From: Kofleriaceae bacterium
Lineage (GTDB): Bacteria > Myxococcota_A > Polyangia > Haliangiales > Haliangiaceae
Assembly (NCBI GenBank): GCA_020633495.1
Contig: JACKDR010000010.1
Coordinates: 1-64,000, forward strand
DNA: 64,000 nt
Direction of reading: 5' to 3'
Made by a program: the position numbers and the translations under genes. Positions 28,908 through 40,245 of this stretch are shown here, one piece after another. The notes under the pieces are model-generated. The model saw only the letters and a program-made list of their open reading frames with translations. It was not told the origin of the DNA and did not search any database. Every line of letters starts with the position of its first letter. The stretch's first letter is position 1.

Positions 28908-30023
28908 ATGTCACGACCGCTGCGGGTGCTGTTCATCGAGGACACCGAGGACGACATGCTGCTCGTCCTCCGCGAGCTGCGCCGTGGCGGCTTCGCGCCC
29001 GACTGGCTGCGCGTCCAGGACGCCGCCGAGCTGTCGACCGCGCTGGCCGAGGCCTGGGAGCTGGTGCTGTGCGACTTCACGCTGCCCGGCTTCGGCCCGA
29101 TGGCCGCGCTCGAGCAGGTCCGCGAGCGCCGCGGCGACGTCCCGTTCATCGTCGTGTCCGGCACGATCGGCGAGGAGGCCGCGGTCGAGCTGCTGCGCGC
29201 CGGCGCCCACGACTTCGTCCTCAAGGATCGCCTGGCCCGGCTGGTGCCCGCGGTCGATCGCGAGCTGCGCGAGGCGCTCAACCGGGTCGAGCTGCGGCGC
29301 GCCGAGGACGCCCTGGCCCGGGTCGAGAAGCTGCGCGCCCTCGGCCAGATGGCGACCGGCATCGCCCACGACCTCAAGAACGTGCTCAACCCGCTGGGCC
29401 TGCACCTCGAGCTGGTCGACCGCGCGCTGCGCCGCGCCGGCGTCGACTCGCACGCGTCGGTCGCGACGATGCGCGAGATCATGCAGCACGGGGTCGCGAC
29501 GATCGACCGGCTGCGCGCGTTCTGCCGCCAGGAGCCCGACGGCCCGGCCGAGCCCGTCGATCTCCTGACCACCGCGCGCGCCGCGCTCGAGCTGGTGCGG
29601 CCGCGGACCGACGGCGGCGTCCGCGTCGAGCTACGCGACCACGCCTACGACGTCGGCACCGTGCCGGGCCGCCGGGCCGACGTCATCGACGCGGTCGTCA
29701 ACCTCGCGATCAACGCGATCGAGGCGGTCAGCGACGCCGGCGGCGGCGCCGTCACGATCCGCACCGGCAGCGACGACGACGCCGCGTGGATCGAGGTCAC
29801 CGACGACGGCCCCGGCATGCCGCCGGACGTCGAGGCCCGGGTGTTCGAGCCGTTCTTCTCGACCAAGGGCACCCAGGGCACCGGCCTCGGCCTGGCCAAC
29901 GTCTTCGCGACGATGCAGCGCCACCACGGCGACGTCGTGCTCGACACCGGCCTCGGGCGCGGCACCCGCTTCCAGCTCCGGTTCCCGCGCGCGGCCGCGG
30001 CCGGGCCCGCCGTCAGCGGCTGA
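28908..30023 (+). CDS. Receiver - histidine kinase hybrid protein
   Basis: A 371-residue protein with an N-terminal receiver (VLFIEDTEDDMLLVL, acceptor LVLCDFTLPGFGPM, Thr/Ser in IVVSGTIGEE, Lys in DFVLKDRLA) and a C-terminal kinase: dimerisation box LGQMATGIAHDLKNVLNPLG, N box VNLAINAIEAVSDAG, G boxes DDGPGMP and GTGLGLANV. ATG chosen with GAGGGG six bases upstream; a GTG 24 bp earlier is possible. It follows the PAS-kinase and Rcp1-like genes by 68 bp and likely forms a phosphorelay with them. Confidence 0.9.
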   Translation: MSRPLRVLFIEDTEDDMLLVLRELRRGGFAPDWLRVQDAAELSTALAEAWELVLCDFTLPGFGPMAALEQVRERRGDVPFIVVSGTIGEEAAVELLRAGAHDFVLKDRLARLVPAVDRELREALNRVELRRAEDALARVEKLRALGQMATGIAHDLKNVLNPLGLHLELVDRALRRAGVDSHASVATMREIMQHGVATIDRLRAFCRQEPDGPAEPVDLLTTARAALELVRPRTDGGVRVELRDHAYDVGTVPGRRADVIDAVVNLAINAIEAVSDAGGGAVTIRTGSDDDAAWIEVTDDGPGMPPDVEARVFEPFFSTKGTQGTGLGLANVFATMQRHHGDVVLDTGLGRGTRFQLRFPRAAAAGPAVSG

Positions 30024-30159
30024 TTCTCCGGCGGCGGCGCGGCGCGGGCCACCGGATCCGGATGGTGCCGGCCGCGAAATCCACCTCACGCGCGACGCGC
30101 CGTCACCCACCGATCGCGGGCTCGCGCCGACGACGGTCGGCAGCGGCGACGCACGTGCC

Positions 30160-30461
30160 CGCCTGGTCGCGATCGCGCGCGTCGGCACGCCCGAGGACAA
30201 GGACCTCGAGGTCACGCTCACCGGCGACCGGCTCCGATCACCGGCAAGCGCGAGCACGAGGAGGAGACCAAGGGCGACACGATCTACACCTGCGAGCGCT
30301 CGTCCGGCTCGTTCAGCCGCGCCTTCACCCTGCCCGCCGGCGTCGACGCCGAGCACTGCCGCAACGAGCTCGAGGACGGCGTCCTGACCCTGGCGATGCC
30401 GAAGCGGCCCGAGGCGCAGGCCAAGAAGATCCCGGTCGCGGTCGGCAAGGCCAAGTCCTGA
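30160..30461 (+). pseudogene. Hsp20/alpha-crystallin remnant with frameshift
   Basis: From about 30250 to the TGA at 30459-30461 the frame reads an Hsp20 C-terminal half: ITGKREHEEETKGDTIYTC, SFSRAFTLPAGVDAEHC, ELEDGVLTLAMPKRPEAQ, AKKIPVAVGKAKS. The preceding strand DKDLEVTLTGDRL is present but in another frame, separated by an indel near 30228-30232. Upstream the N-terminal region is unrecognisable and no start codon fits. Most likely a decayed small heat-shock gene; a sequencing indel would explain the frameshift but not the missing N-terminus. Nothing else is visible in 30024-30160 or 30462-30657. Confidence 0.75.
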
Positions 30462-30657
30462 CGGTCAGCGCGGGCGAGCTCGACCGCGGCGGCAGCGAGC
30501 GCGTCCCGGGGCGACCGGTTCGACGCCGGCTCGATCGCGCAACCGCGGCGACCGTGGCGCGCCGGGCGCGCAAGGGGTGCGCGCCACCGCGCGGGTCGGC
30601 CGCCGGGCGGCCCCCCGGCGGGCCCGGCGGCGCACGGTTCGTGCAAGGTCACCGGGC

Positions 30658-32076
30658 ATGCGCGCACGCGACGATGGCGTCCGCCTGACCTTCCTGGGCG
30701 CGGCCCGCGAGGTGACCGGATCGATGCTGCTGCTCGAGGTCGGCGACCGGCGCGTCGTGATCGACTGCGGCATGTTCCAGGGCCGCCGCGCCGAGTCACG
30801 CCAGCGCAACCGCCACCTGCCGCGGGTCGCGCTCGACGCCGACGCCGTCATCCTGACCCACTCCCACATCGATCACTCGGGCAGCCTGCCGGTGCTGGTC
30901 CGCGACGGCTTCGCCGGCGTCGTCCACACCACGTCGGCGACCCGCGACCTGTGCGCGTACATGCTGCGCGACGCCGCGCGCATCCAGGAGGCCGACGCCG
31001 AGTACCTCAACCGCAAGCACGCCGACGATCCGAGCTGGGAGCCGATCGTCCCGATCTACACCGAGGACGACGCGCTGGCCGCCCTCGATCGGTTCGTCGC
31101 GGTGCCGTACCACCGCCGCTTCGAGCCGGTGCCGGGCGTCTCCGTGACGCTGCTCGACGCCGGCCACATCCTGGGCTCGGCGCAGGTCGTGATCGACGTC
31201 GTCGATCGCGGCGCGCCCCGGCGCGTCGTCGTGTCCGGCGACCTCGGCCGCCCGGGCCTGCCGATCATCCGCGACCCCGAGACGCCGCCGCGGCCGATCG
31301 ATCTGCTGGTCATGGAGAGCACGTACGGCAACCGGGTCCACGCGCCGATCGCGGGCATGCACGACGACCTGGCGCGGGTGATCGGCGCGACCATCGAGCG
31401 CGGCGGCAAGGTCGTCATCCCCGCGTTCGCGGTCGGTCGCACCCAGGAGCTGCTGGTCGCGCTGGGCGAGCTGTTCCGCACCGGCGCCCTGCCGCGGATC
31501 CCGGTCTACATCGACTCGCCGCTGGCGATCGACGTCACGACCGTCTTCCAGCTCCACCCCGAGTGCTTCGACGCGCCGACCCGGCGTCGGCTCGACGAGG
31601 ACGGCGAGCTGTTCCGCTTCGCCGGGCTGCACGTGACCCGGACCCGCGAGGAGTCGATGGCGATCAACGCCCAGGGCGGCCCGGCGGTGATCCTCGCCGG
31701 CTCCGGCATGGCCGAGGGCGGGCGCGTCCTGCACCACCTGCGCAACCTCGTCGGCGACCCGCGCAACACCGTGCTGATCGTCGGCTTCATGGCGCAGCAC
31801 ACGCTGGGCCGGCGCCTCGCCGAGCGCCGCCCACGGGTCAAGATCTGGGGCGTCGAGCGCGATCTGCTCGCCGAGGTCCAGGTCCTCGACGCCTTCAGCG
31901 CCCACGCCGATCGCGACGACCTGATCGCCTACGCCACCACCGCCGAGCCGCGCCGGCTGATCCTGGTCCACGGCGAGCCCGAGGAGCAGGACCCGCTGGT
32001 CGCGACGCTGACCGGCCGCGGCCTGCGCGCCCACGCCGCCGAGCGCGGCGAGACGGTGACGCTCGACGGCGCCTGA
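30658..32076 (+). CDS. Metallo-beta-lactamase / beta-CASP RNA nuclease-like protein
   Basis: A 472-residue hydrolase. MBL motifs: VVIDCGMFQG, LTHSHIDHSGSLPVL (HxHxDH), LLDAGHILGSAQVVI, VVSGDLGRPGLPI. The beta-CASP insert follows with MESTYGN, VVIPAFAVGRTQELL, VILAGSGMAEGGRVLHHL, and a C-terminal DAFSAHADRDDL and ILVHGEPEEQ (RMMBL). This is the YsiA/CPSF73-like family of zinc endo- or exoribonucleases. It starts 11 bp before... the next gene's start lies 11 bp after its stop, suggesting co-transcription with the cytochrome gene. Confidence 0.9.
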   Translation: MRARDDGVRLTFLGAAREVTGSMLLLEVGDRRVVIDCGMFQGRRAESRQRNRHLPRVALDADAVILTHSHIDHSGSLPVLVRDGFAGVVHTTSATRDLCAYMLRDAARIQEADAEYLNRKHADDPSWEPIVPIYTEDDALAALDRFVAVPYHRRFEPVPGVSVTLLDAGHILGSAQVVIDVVDRGAPRRVVVSGDLGRPGLPIIRDPETPPRPIDLLVMESTYGNRVHAPIAGMHDDLARVIGATIERGGKVVIPAFAVGRTQELLVALGELFRTGALPRIPVYIDSPLAIDVTTVFQLHPECFDAPTRRRLDEDGELFRFAGLHVTRTREESMAINAQGGPAVILAGSGMAEGGRVLHHLRNLVGDPRNTVLIVGFMAQHTLGRRLAERRPRVKIWGVERDLLAEVQVLDAFSAHADRDDLIAYATTAEPRRLILVHGEPEEQDPLVATLTGRGLRAHAAERGETVTLDGA

Positions 32077-32086
32077 GGAGGATGTC

Positions 32087-32596
32087 ATGCCCACCGCCCC
32101 GATCCCGAGCTGGCTCACCGCCGTCGTCGCGACCACCGCGGCGGTCGCCGCGTGTCACCGCGAGCGCCCGCCCAACGACGCCGCGCGGGCGCCGACGGCG
32201 CCGGCGGTCGCGATCGCGCGCGACACCCCGCTGCCCCACCTGGCCCGGCAGCTGCTCGCGCCGCGCATGCGACGCCACGCGATCGAGATCGAGGCCCTGC
32301 AGGCCGCGGTGCTGTCGGTCGACCGGGTCCGCGTCGTCGACGCGGCGCGCGCGATCCTGGCCGAGCCGCGCCTGGCCCGGCCGTCGACCAGCGCCGGCGA
32401 GACCCTCAACGACGCCCTGCCCGAGACGTTCTTCACCTACCAGGACGACCTGGTCGCCGCGACCCGCGCGATCGCCGCGGCCGCCGCCGACGGCGACGAC
32501 GCCGCGATGGCCCGGGCCTACGGCGATCTCAACGCCGCGTGCGTCGGCTGCCACGCGGTCTACCGCGATCTACCGGGCGAGCCGTCGGCCCCCTGA
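32087..32596 (+). CDS. Cytochrome c'/c-556-like protein with C-terminal heme site
   Basis: A 169-residue exported protein. The N-terminal hydrophobic segment ends in VAAC (Cys 23), a possible lipobox. The mature region is helical (four Ala-rich helices) and a single heme-binding CVGCH sits near the end (152-156), the arrangement of cytochrome c-prime and c-556 proteins. Starts 11 bp after the beta-CASP gene with GAGGATGTC upstream. It overlaps the convergent thioredoxin gene by 37 bp at the 3' end. Confidence 0.8.
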   Translation: MPTAPIPSWLTAVVATTAAVAACHRERPPNDAARAPTAPAVAIARDTPLPHLARQLLAPRMRRHAIEIEALQAAVLSVDRVRVVDAARAILAEPRLARPSTSAGETLNDALPETFFTYQDDLVAATRAIAAAAADGDDAAMARAYGDLNAACVGCHAVYRDLPGEPSAP

Positions 32597-33036
32597 GCGT
32601 CGGCCGCGCCGCCCGGCGCCGCGCCCGGCGCCACGTCGGCCCGCCAGCGCGCGCGCGTCCACGACAGGAAGTCCAGGAACGTGGGCTTGTCCGAGGCCCC
32701 CTTGAGGCCACCGATCGGGACGCCGTCGCGCCCGACCGCCAGCACCGTCGGCACGCCGCGGACGCCGAGGCGGCGCGCGTGGAACTGGCCCTCCGACGAG
32801 TCGAAGTCGTAGCGCTCGAACGTGATCCCCTGCAGCGCGGCGACGACCTCGGGATCGCCGAGGACCTGCTCGAAGCGCCGGCACGGCTTGCACCACGACG
32901 CGTAGAACTCGACGACGAGCGGCTGGTCGCGCTGGGTCGCGCGCGCCACCGACTGGTCCCACGAGCTCGCGCACGACGTCAGCGCCGCGCCGGCGAGGAC
33001 GGCGAGGACGGCGAGGACGGCGGCGCGGCGCGGCAT
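32560..33036 (-). CDS. Thioredoxin-like lipoprotein
   Basis: A 158-residue protein with a lipoprotein signal (LAGAALTSC, Cys 22) and a thioredoxin fold: VVEFYASWCKPCRRFEQVL (WCKPC, 48-52), cis-proline loop GVRGVPTVLAV. It probably acts as a disulfide reductase facing the periplasm; the convergent cytochrome c gene with its CXXCH site is a plausible client, as apocytochromes need reduced cysteines. The last 30 residues are Ala/Gly-rich and overlap the 3' end of that gene. Confidence 0.87.
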   Translation of the reverse strand: MPRRAAVLAVLAVLAGAALTSCASSWDQSVARATQRDQPLVVEFYASWCKPCRRFEQVLGDPEVVAALQGITFERYDFDSSEGQFHARRLGVRGVPTVLAVGRDGVPIGGLKGASDKPTFLDFLSWTRARWRADVAPGAAPGGAADAQGADGSPGRSR

Positions 33037-33163
33037 CCGACGACGCTAGCACCGCGCCGCGGCCGCCGCGCCGGCAAGATCCGGCGCACCTGCGACGGCG
33101 CGCGCCCCCCCGCGCGACCCCGACGTCACGCCACCTCGCGCCGACCCGCGGTACCCTGACCGC

Positions 33164-33685
33164 ATGCCGAGGCTCATCACGATCGCCACGCTGGTGCTCG
33201 CCAGCTCGTCGCTGGCCGCCGGCGTCGCGGCCGCCGGGCCGATCCCGACCAGCGTCGACGACCACCGCGCCACCGTCGGCTTCGACGTCGGGGTCGCGGC
33301 GTCGAGCGGCGACACCCCGTCGCTGGCGGTGGCGGCGCAGGCCGGCGCGCGGCTCAGCCCGCGCGTCGCGGTGGTGGCACGGCTGTCGCTGGTCCAGCTC
33401 GGCGACACGATCCTGTCGTTCCTGGGCCCGGCGCTGCAGAGCTGGGTCACCGACCGGATCCTCGTCGCCGGTGGCCTCGGCCTCACGATCGACGGCCCCT
33501 ACGACACGGTCGACGGCAGCTCGACGCTGTCGATCGGCGACGGCCCGGCGGTGTCGGCCCGCGCCGGCGTCGCGGTGCTCGCGCGCCCGTCGGGAGCGCT
33601 GATGGTCTCGATCGAGGGCCTGGCCCTGCTGGCCGGGGACGGCGAGACCCTGGTCGCGGCGGCGCAGCTCGGCTGGCAGTACTAG
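33164..33685 (+). CDS. Predicted outer membrane beta-strand protein
   Basis: A 173-residue secreted protein with signal peptide (LITIATLVLASSSLAAGVAAA). Alternating strands follow (ATVGFDVGVAASSG, LAVAAQAGARLSPRVAVVARLSLVQL, ILVAGGLGLTI, VSARAGVAVLARPSG, LVAAAQLGWQY), ending in an aromatic residue. This fits a small eight-stranded barrel. No family or function recognised. Confidence 0.7.
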   Translation: MPRLITIATLVLASSSLAAGVAAAGPIPTSVDDHRATVGFDVGVAASSGDTPSLAVAAQAGARLSPRVAVVARLSLVQLGDTILSFLGPALQSWVTDRILVAGGLGLTIDGPYDTVDGSSTLSIGDGPAVSARAGVAVLARPSGALMVSIEGLALLAGDGETLVAAAQLGWQY

Positions 33686-33818
33686 CGGCGCGACCGCGAC
33701 CCGACCGCGACCGCGCCCCGCCGACGCTCGCATGTAGCGGGCCAAGCAGCTCGGACGCGATCGCGTCATCACGACGACCGCTGACGCCGCCGAGGCGCGT
33801 GCCGCCGCCGAAACGACG

Positions 33819-33849
33819 CACGGCCGCGCGGGGAGACCGCGCGGCCGTG
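33819..33849. terminator. 13-bp GC hairpin between convergent genes
   Basis: CACGGCCGCGCGG (33819-33831) pairs perfectly with CCGCGCGGCCGTG (33837-33849) around a 5-nt loop, in the 209-bp gap between two convergent genes. No U-tract, but location and stem strength suit a bidirectional terminator. Confidence 0.6.
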
Positions 33850-33894
33850 TGCCGCCGCCGCCATGGCGTGCCGTGGGATCGACCCGGGGCGGGT

Positions 33895-34983
33895 TCAGGT
33901 CGACGGCTTGTCGGCGAGCAGGCCGGCCCAGCCGTCCTTGCCGACGACGAGGCGGACCTCGTCGACGTGCTCCGCGACCTTCTCGAGGGTCTCGAGCCGC
34001 TTGAGGTCGAGCAGCAGCGGGTGGTCGGCGATGACGCGCGCGGTGTTGGCCATCGACCGCATCGCCGACGCCTCCTCACGACGGAGGATGACGTTGGCGG
34101 CCGCGGCCTTCTCGGCCTCGATCACGCGGTTGAGCAGCGTCTTCATCTCGCCGGGCAGGACGACGTCCTTGACGCCGACGCGGTGGACCGCGACGCCGAG
34201 CGCCTGGGCGCGCGGCACGACCTGCGCCTCGAGCGCGCGGGTCATGGCGTCGCGGCCCTCGAGCAGCTCGTCGAGGGTCACGCCGGCGACGAAGTCGCGG
34301 GCGGCGAGCTGGACCTCGAGGTACAGCGCGTCGCGCACGTCGGCCACCGCGTGCACCGACACCGGCAGATCGGTCGGCGCGTACTCGACGGTCAGGGTCA
34401 GGCGCAGCGTGACCTTGTCACGCGTCATCAGATCCTGGCCCGGCACGTTGACCTGCTGCAGGCGGGTGTCGAGCAGCGTCACCGCGACGCGCGCCTCCGG
34501 GTGCGACCAGAACAGGTAGCGACCCGGGCCGAGCTGCTCGGCGAACCGACCGGCCACGTACTTGAGGCCGCGCTGGTGCTGGAGCACGGTGACCTCGACC
34601 AGCTCGCCGGCCGGGATCACCGCCCGCAGCTCGTCGGTCAGCTCGGGGACCGGCTGGTCGACGTCGAGGACGCGCAGCTCCACCGACGGATCCACGGTCC
34701 AGAACCGGTGGATGCCGGGGCGCAGGTAGCGGACCGGGCGGCCGTTGCGCGACAGCACGCCGCGCTGCCGCGGACCGAGGCTCGCCTCGCCGTACCAGCC
34801 GACCGGCAGCAGGCCGCGCAGCTCGGCCGGCGCGTCGAAGACGAGCTCGGCGAGCTTGAAGCGCGTGACCGTGTAGCCGGCGCCCCAGTAGCGGTGACGA
34901 CCGGGCTCGAGCGCGGCCACGGGGACGCCGTGGCGCAGCAGGATCGCGCGCTCGTCGAGGGGGACGTGGAATGTGGTGGGCAT
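33895..34983 (-). CDS. Slipin / SPFH (band 7) family protein
   Basis: A 362-residue protein with the SPFH domain in its middle: VLQHQRGLKYVAGRFAEQLGPGRY, LLDTRLQQVNVPGQDLMTRDKVTLRLTLTVEYAPTDLP (two adjacent pieces), VAGVTLDELLEGRD, then the coiled region LLNRVIEAEKAAAANVILRREEASAMRSM. No N-terminal membrane anchor is seen, unlike most slipins. A repeated N-terminal motif (ERAILLRHGVPVAALEPGRH and QRGVLSRNGRPVRYLRPGIH) suggests duplicated small domains. Strong ribosome binding site AAGGAG seven bases before ATG. Slipins scaffold membrane microdomains; no NfeD-type partner is adjacent. Confidence 0.85.
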   Translation of the reverse strand: MPTTFHVPLDERAILLRHGVPVAALEPGRHRYWGAGYTVTRFKLAELVFDAPAELRGLLPVGWYGEASLGPRQRGVLSRNGRPVRYLRPGIHRFWTVDPSVELRVLDVDQPVPELTDELRAVIPAGELVEVTVLQHQRGLKYVAGRFAEQLGPGRYLFWSHPEARVAVTLLDTRLQQVNVPGQDLMTRDKVTLRLTLTVEYAPTDLPVSVHAVADVRDALYLEVQLAARDFVAGVTLDELLEGRDAMTRALEAQVVPRAQALGVAVHRVGVKDVVLPGEMKTLLNRVIEAEKAAAANVILRREEASAMRSMANTARVIADHPLLLDLKRLETLEKVAEHVDEVRLVVGKDGWAGLLADKPST

Positions 34984-35290
34984 GGGATGACTCCTTCGGA
35001 AGCGGCGCCGCGCGGGCGCGCGACACCGAGAGACGAAAGGGTGGCCGGGGGCAGCCGGGCCGACCGCGCCGGCGCCCGAGCCGTGGCTCGAGCGGCGGAC
35101 GTGGGGGAACCGGGCGGCGCGGGCGGCGAGGGACGGCTCCGGGCGTCGCGACGCGGGCACGGCGCCGGGGTCGCGGGCAACGAGAGACGTGCGGCTCGAC
35201 GCCGGAGTCGTCACGGGTGAGCTCCTCCGTCGACGACGTGCGTCGACGGGCTCGCTCGGGCCCGACCGCCTCCGACCGGCTCAGAGTTTT

Positions 35291-35361
35291 CGCTGGTGTT
35301 CAGGCAGCGTTGGACGCTGGGATGAGCAGCCCAGTGTGGCGACCCGTGCCACACCGGCCCC
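35291..35361 (-). other. Three adjacent hairpins preceded by an acceptor-like GGGGCCG
   Basis: Read on the minus strand: GGGGCCG (35361-35355), then GTGTGGC-ACGGGTC-GCCACAC, CTGGG-CTGCTCAT-CCCAG (loop contains T-GCT as in a Ser anticodon loop, but with 8 nt), and CGCTG-CCTGAACAC-CAGCG. Arm order and sizes loosely resemble acceptor strand, D-arm and anticodon arm. No coding frame here looks real. The wider region 34984-35654 holds no supported gene. Confidence 0.4.
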
Positions 35362-35389
35362 GTGAGTCGAACGCGCGATCGAAGATCGC

Positions 35390-35417
35390 TGGTGGGGCCG
35401 GAGGGAGTCGAACCCTC
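35390..35417 (-). other. tRNA-like 3' end: T-arm, acceptor strand and CCA
   Basis: On the minus strand: T-stem GAGGG, T-loop TTCGACT, T-stem CCCTC, acceptor CGGCCCC, then ACCA. All parts of a tRNA (or tmRNA) 3' end are intact. The upstream sequence does not provide a matching 5' half or anticodon arm within normal distance. The complementary GGGGCCG lies downstream after a 28-nt spacer. Either a truncated tRNA (attachment-site scar) or part of a permuted gene. Confidence 0.55.
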
Positions 35418-35654
35418 TTGTCCGGGTGACGGGACTGCACGCCGGGACGCGGCCACCGGACGCGCGGAGGAGATCCGTTCAGGGATCCGCCGCGCGCGGC
35501 ACCGTGCCGGTCACGATGGCTTCGTCGCCACCGAGAGGCGCCCCCGCCAGGGCATCACCACCCGAGGACAGCGGGCGGCGATGAACTGCTTCTACGGATC
35601 GCCGCGCGATCCGTCAAGCAGGAATTCGCAACCGCGCGCGCCGCTTCGGCTTCG

Positions 35655-38906
<3,252 letters not shown>

Positions 38907-38907
38907 C

Positions 38908-40245
38908 TCAGTTGGCTCCCGTGCCGGCGTTCGCACCTGCGGCGGCGGGCGCCCCGGCGGTGGCGTCGAGCGCGGGCGCCGCACCGCCGTCGGTGGCGAC
39001 CGGCGCGGCGGGGGCGGCGGCGCCGGCGCGGCGGACCTTCATGCCGTCGACCGGGCCCGGCACCGGCGAGGTCACGACCTCGGCGCCGTCGGCGACGCCG
39101 CGGACCAGGACGCTGTCGCGGCGGCGCCAGACGACGTCGACGGTGACGAACTTCAGGTGGTCGCCGTCGACCACCCAGACGGTGTCGTCGCCGCGCAGCG
39201 CCAGCCGCGGCACCTCGACGACGTCGTCGAGCTGGTGGCCGGCGATGCGGACGTCGACGTAGGAGTTCAGCAGCAGCGGCAGCCCGGGATCGCCCTCGCG
39301 CAGGGCGTCGGTCACGCCCAGCGGATCGCGGATCTCGATCAGCAGCTGCGCCATCCGGCCCACCGCGTCGACCGCGCCGACCAGCCGGATCACCCGGCCG
39401 TGGCGCGCGATGGTCTGGGTGCCCAGGTGCTGCTCGATCGTGACCACCGAGCCGGCGTCGTCGGCGACGCCGCGCACGCCCGGGATGTCGATCCAGCTCA
39501 GGCGCTGCATCGGCACCGCGACCTTGACCCAGAACGCGTCGGTGCCGACCAGCACCGCCAGCGGCGACCCGGGCCCGACCTGCTGGCCGAGGTCGACGTC
39601 GCGCGACACCACCATGGCGTTGAACGGCGCCACGATGCCGGCCTTCGACACCGCCAGCTTGGCGCGGCGCAGGCCGCTGTCGGCGGCCTTGACCGCGCCC
39701 TCGGCGGCCTTGATCTGGGGATCACGCGCGGCCACCGAGCCCTCGGGCGGCTTCTCGCCGAACGCCTCCCACTCCTTCTCGGCGACCCGGCGGCGGCTCT
39801 TCTCGACCTCGAGCTGGCTGGCGGCCAGCGACACCTGCGCCGCCTGCTGCTCGACCGCGAGCTGGTAGTCGCGAGCGTCGACCTTGAGCAGCGCGGTGCC
39901 GGCCTTGACCCGGGCGCCGGGCTCGAGGTTGCTGTTGATCCAGGTGACCCGGCCCGCGACCTCGGCGCCGATCAGCACCTGCCGCGCCGCCTGCACCGTG
40001 CCCGAGGCCTCGACCTCGACCTTCTGGGTGGTGGCGTGGACCGGCTCGGCGGTGACGAACGGCGAGGTGTCGGCCTCGGGCGCGCGCTTGGCCTGCGGCT
40101 TGGACTTGATCAGCGAGACCATGACCATCATGCCGAGCGCGAGCACCCCGACGACGATGACGCCGCGGATGATCATGCGCACCGGGCCGATCTTGGGCGG
40201 CGCGTCGGCGGGGGTCACGGGGGTCGAGACGTCGGCGTCACTCAT
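38908..40245 (-). CDS. RND efflux periplasmic adaptor (membrane fusion protein)
   Basis: A 445-residue adaptor with one N-terminal membrane segment (IIRGVIVVGVLALGMMVMVSLI), lipoyl-like halves (VEASGTVQAARQVLIGAEVAGRV; GIVAPFNAMVVSRDVDLGQQV), an alpha-hairpin (AASQLEVEKSRRRVAEKEWEAF) and a beta-barrel/membrane-proximal domain. The last 60 residues are Ala/Gly/Pro-rich. Start overlaps the stop of the TolC-like gene (ATGA). It should couple the RND pump to the outer-membrane channel. Confidence 0.9.
   Translation of the reverse strand: MSDADVSTPVTPADAPPKIGPVRMIIRGVIVVGVLALGMMVMVSLIKSKPQAKRAPEADTSPFVTAEPVHATTQKVEVEASGTVQAARQVLIGAEVAGRVTWINSNLEPGARVKAGTALLKVDARDYQLAVEQQAAQVSLAASQLEVEKSRRRVAEKEWEAFGEKPPEGSVAARDPQIKAAEGAVKAADSGLRRAKLAVSKAGIVAPFNAMVVSRDVDLGQQVGPGSPLAVLVGTDAFWVKVAVPMQRLSWIDIPGVRGVADDAGSVVTIEQHLGTQTIARHGRVIRLVGAVDAVGRMAQLLIEIRDPLGVTDALREGDPGLPLLLNSYVDVRIAGHQLDDVVEVPRLALRGDDTVWVVDGDHLKFVTVDVVWRRRDSVLVRGVADGAEVVTSPVPGPVDGMKVRRAGAAAPAAPVATDGGAAPALDATAGAPAAAGANAGTGAN

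Noticed and set aside
34984..35290. Possible gene in the gap upstream of the slipin
   Set aside because: All frames here are Arg/Gly/Pro-rich with poor third-position bias; no ribosome binding site or domain seen.
35291..35417. Bacterial tmRNA (standard or two-piece) as a firm call
   Set aside because: The 3' end fits, but I found neither the conserved 5' sequence nor a short tag ending in small hydrophobic residues, so it is reported only as a lead.
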